From positions 1 to 5,984 of the forward strand of contig JAKORQ010000366.1 in the NCBI GenBank assembly GCA_029777755.1: DNA of 5,984 nt, in the 5' to 3' direction. The translations under genes and the position numbers were made by a program. This document shows positions 5,603-5,984 of this stretch, one piece after another; the stretch's first letter is position 1; every line of letters starts with the position of its first letter. The stretch comes from Planctomycetota bacterium. Lineage in GTDB: Bacteria; Planctomycetota; Phycisphaerae; Tepidisphaerales; Tepidisphaeraceae. The notes below the pieces were generated by a model. That model made no database searches and was not told the origin of the DNA. It saw only the letters and a program-made list of their open reading frames with translations.

Positions 5603-5612
5603 ATCGCGCCGT

Positions 5613-5984
5613 TCACACGTTGGGCTTGGGCGGCTCGTTGGCGGCCGTTCCCGGCGAATCACTGCTGCTGGCCGGCATCGATCCATTGGTGGCGTTGGGC
5701 GCCTCCGATGCAGCGGGACCATCCGCCGCCGGGAGCTCCTCGTCGGCCGGCTCAAGATAGACCTGATCCATCTCGGCCGCGTCCACCTTTCGCCGCATCA
5801 GTAGATAGATGATCGTGCTGGCCGAGAAGTAGAAGCTGATCGCATACGCGCCCAGCACCGCAATGGCGAGGTAGACCCACACCGCACCGATGCCTGCGCC
5901 GATATCGCCGCCCCAGTCAAGCGCTGACCATCTGGGGGCATACGCCATGTTGTCCAGCGCCGGCTGCGGCCACATCGCCTGCCA
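5613..5984 (-). CDS. Membrane protein, C-terminal part (partial, 5' end outside window)
   Basis: The reading frame is open to the window edge (three codons, W-Q-A, precede the Met at 5975), so this is probably the end of a longer membrane protein. Numbering from that Met, residues 29-59 form a hydrophobic helix (VWVYLAIAVLGAYAISFYF) running into 'SASTIIYLLMRRKVDAAEMDQVYLE'; the RRK after the helix suggests a cytoplasmic tail. The last 50 residues are acidic and then rich in Ala, Pro and Ser, hence disordered. I recall the 'YLLxRRxVDxxExDxVYL' pattern from planctomycete membrane proteins of unknown function; this is family memory, not a search result. Length and function of the full protein cannot be stated. 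The Met at 5975 could be the true start, but its TGGCAGGCG upstream sequence offers only a weak AGG. Confidence 0.7.
   Translation of the reverse strand, partial: WQAMWPQPALDNMAYAPRWSALDWGGDIGAGIGAVWVYLAIAVLGAYAISFYFSASTIIYLLMRRKVDAAEMDQVYLEPADEELPAADGPAASEAPNATNGSMPASSSDSPGTAANEPPKPNV

Noticed and set aside
5603..5612. Possible terminator between acpS and the membrane-protein gene
   Set aside because: Only ten bases between the stop codons and no hairpin or T-tract is visible.

Overview
This window (roughly 60% G+C by eye) is ordinary chromosomal DNA with tightly packed genes. It fits a planctomycete-type bacterium (phylum Planctomycetota). Two features point there: a stand-alone protein resembling the 3'-phosphoesterase domain of LigD, and a membrane-protein tail of the form 'SASTIIYLLMRRKVDAAEMDQVYL'. 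I recall both as frequent in that phylum. This is family knowledge plus inference, not a database result. No mobile element, CRISPR array, tRNA or rRNA was recognised.

Layout. A gene on the minus strand appears to start at base 7 and run out of the window; only its Shine-Dalgarno sequence and first codons are visible. A divergent intergenic region (8-350) with an operator-like repeat precedes a small gene of unknown function (351-593). A MATE-family multidrug/cation antiporter follows (675-2120). It converges with zero spacing on a metallo-beta-lactamase-fold hydrolase of the YycJ/WalJ-like type (2121-2903, minus). A second divergent region (2904-3240) carries nested inverted repeats and two back-to-back promoter candidates. 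A plus-strand run then holds a PBP4/DacB-type D-Ala-D-Ala carboxypeptidase (3241-4731), the LigD-phosphoesterase-like protein (4754-5143) and holo-ACP synthase acpS (5219-5602). The last gene (5613-5984, minus) is the C-terminal part of a membrane protein cut by the window edge.

Functionally these are mostly unrelated housekeeping and envelope genes: peptidoglycan trimming (DacB), activation of acyl carrier protein for lipid synthesis (AcpS), export (MATE), a metal-dependent hydrolase and a possible nucleic-acid end-processing protein. They do not form an obvious single pathway.

The most notable signal is in initiation. Four genes (2903 minus, 3241, 4754 and 5219 plus) have no convincing Shine-Dalgarno at the start used here. 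Each instead has a TANNNT -10-like hexamer ending 6-9 bases before the start codon, three of them with a -35-like hexamer exactly 17 bases further upstream. This suggests leaderless or near-leaderless mRNAs. For acpS an inverted repeat lies across that promoter. I see no convincing novel multi-gene system here.
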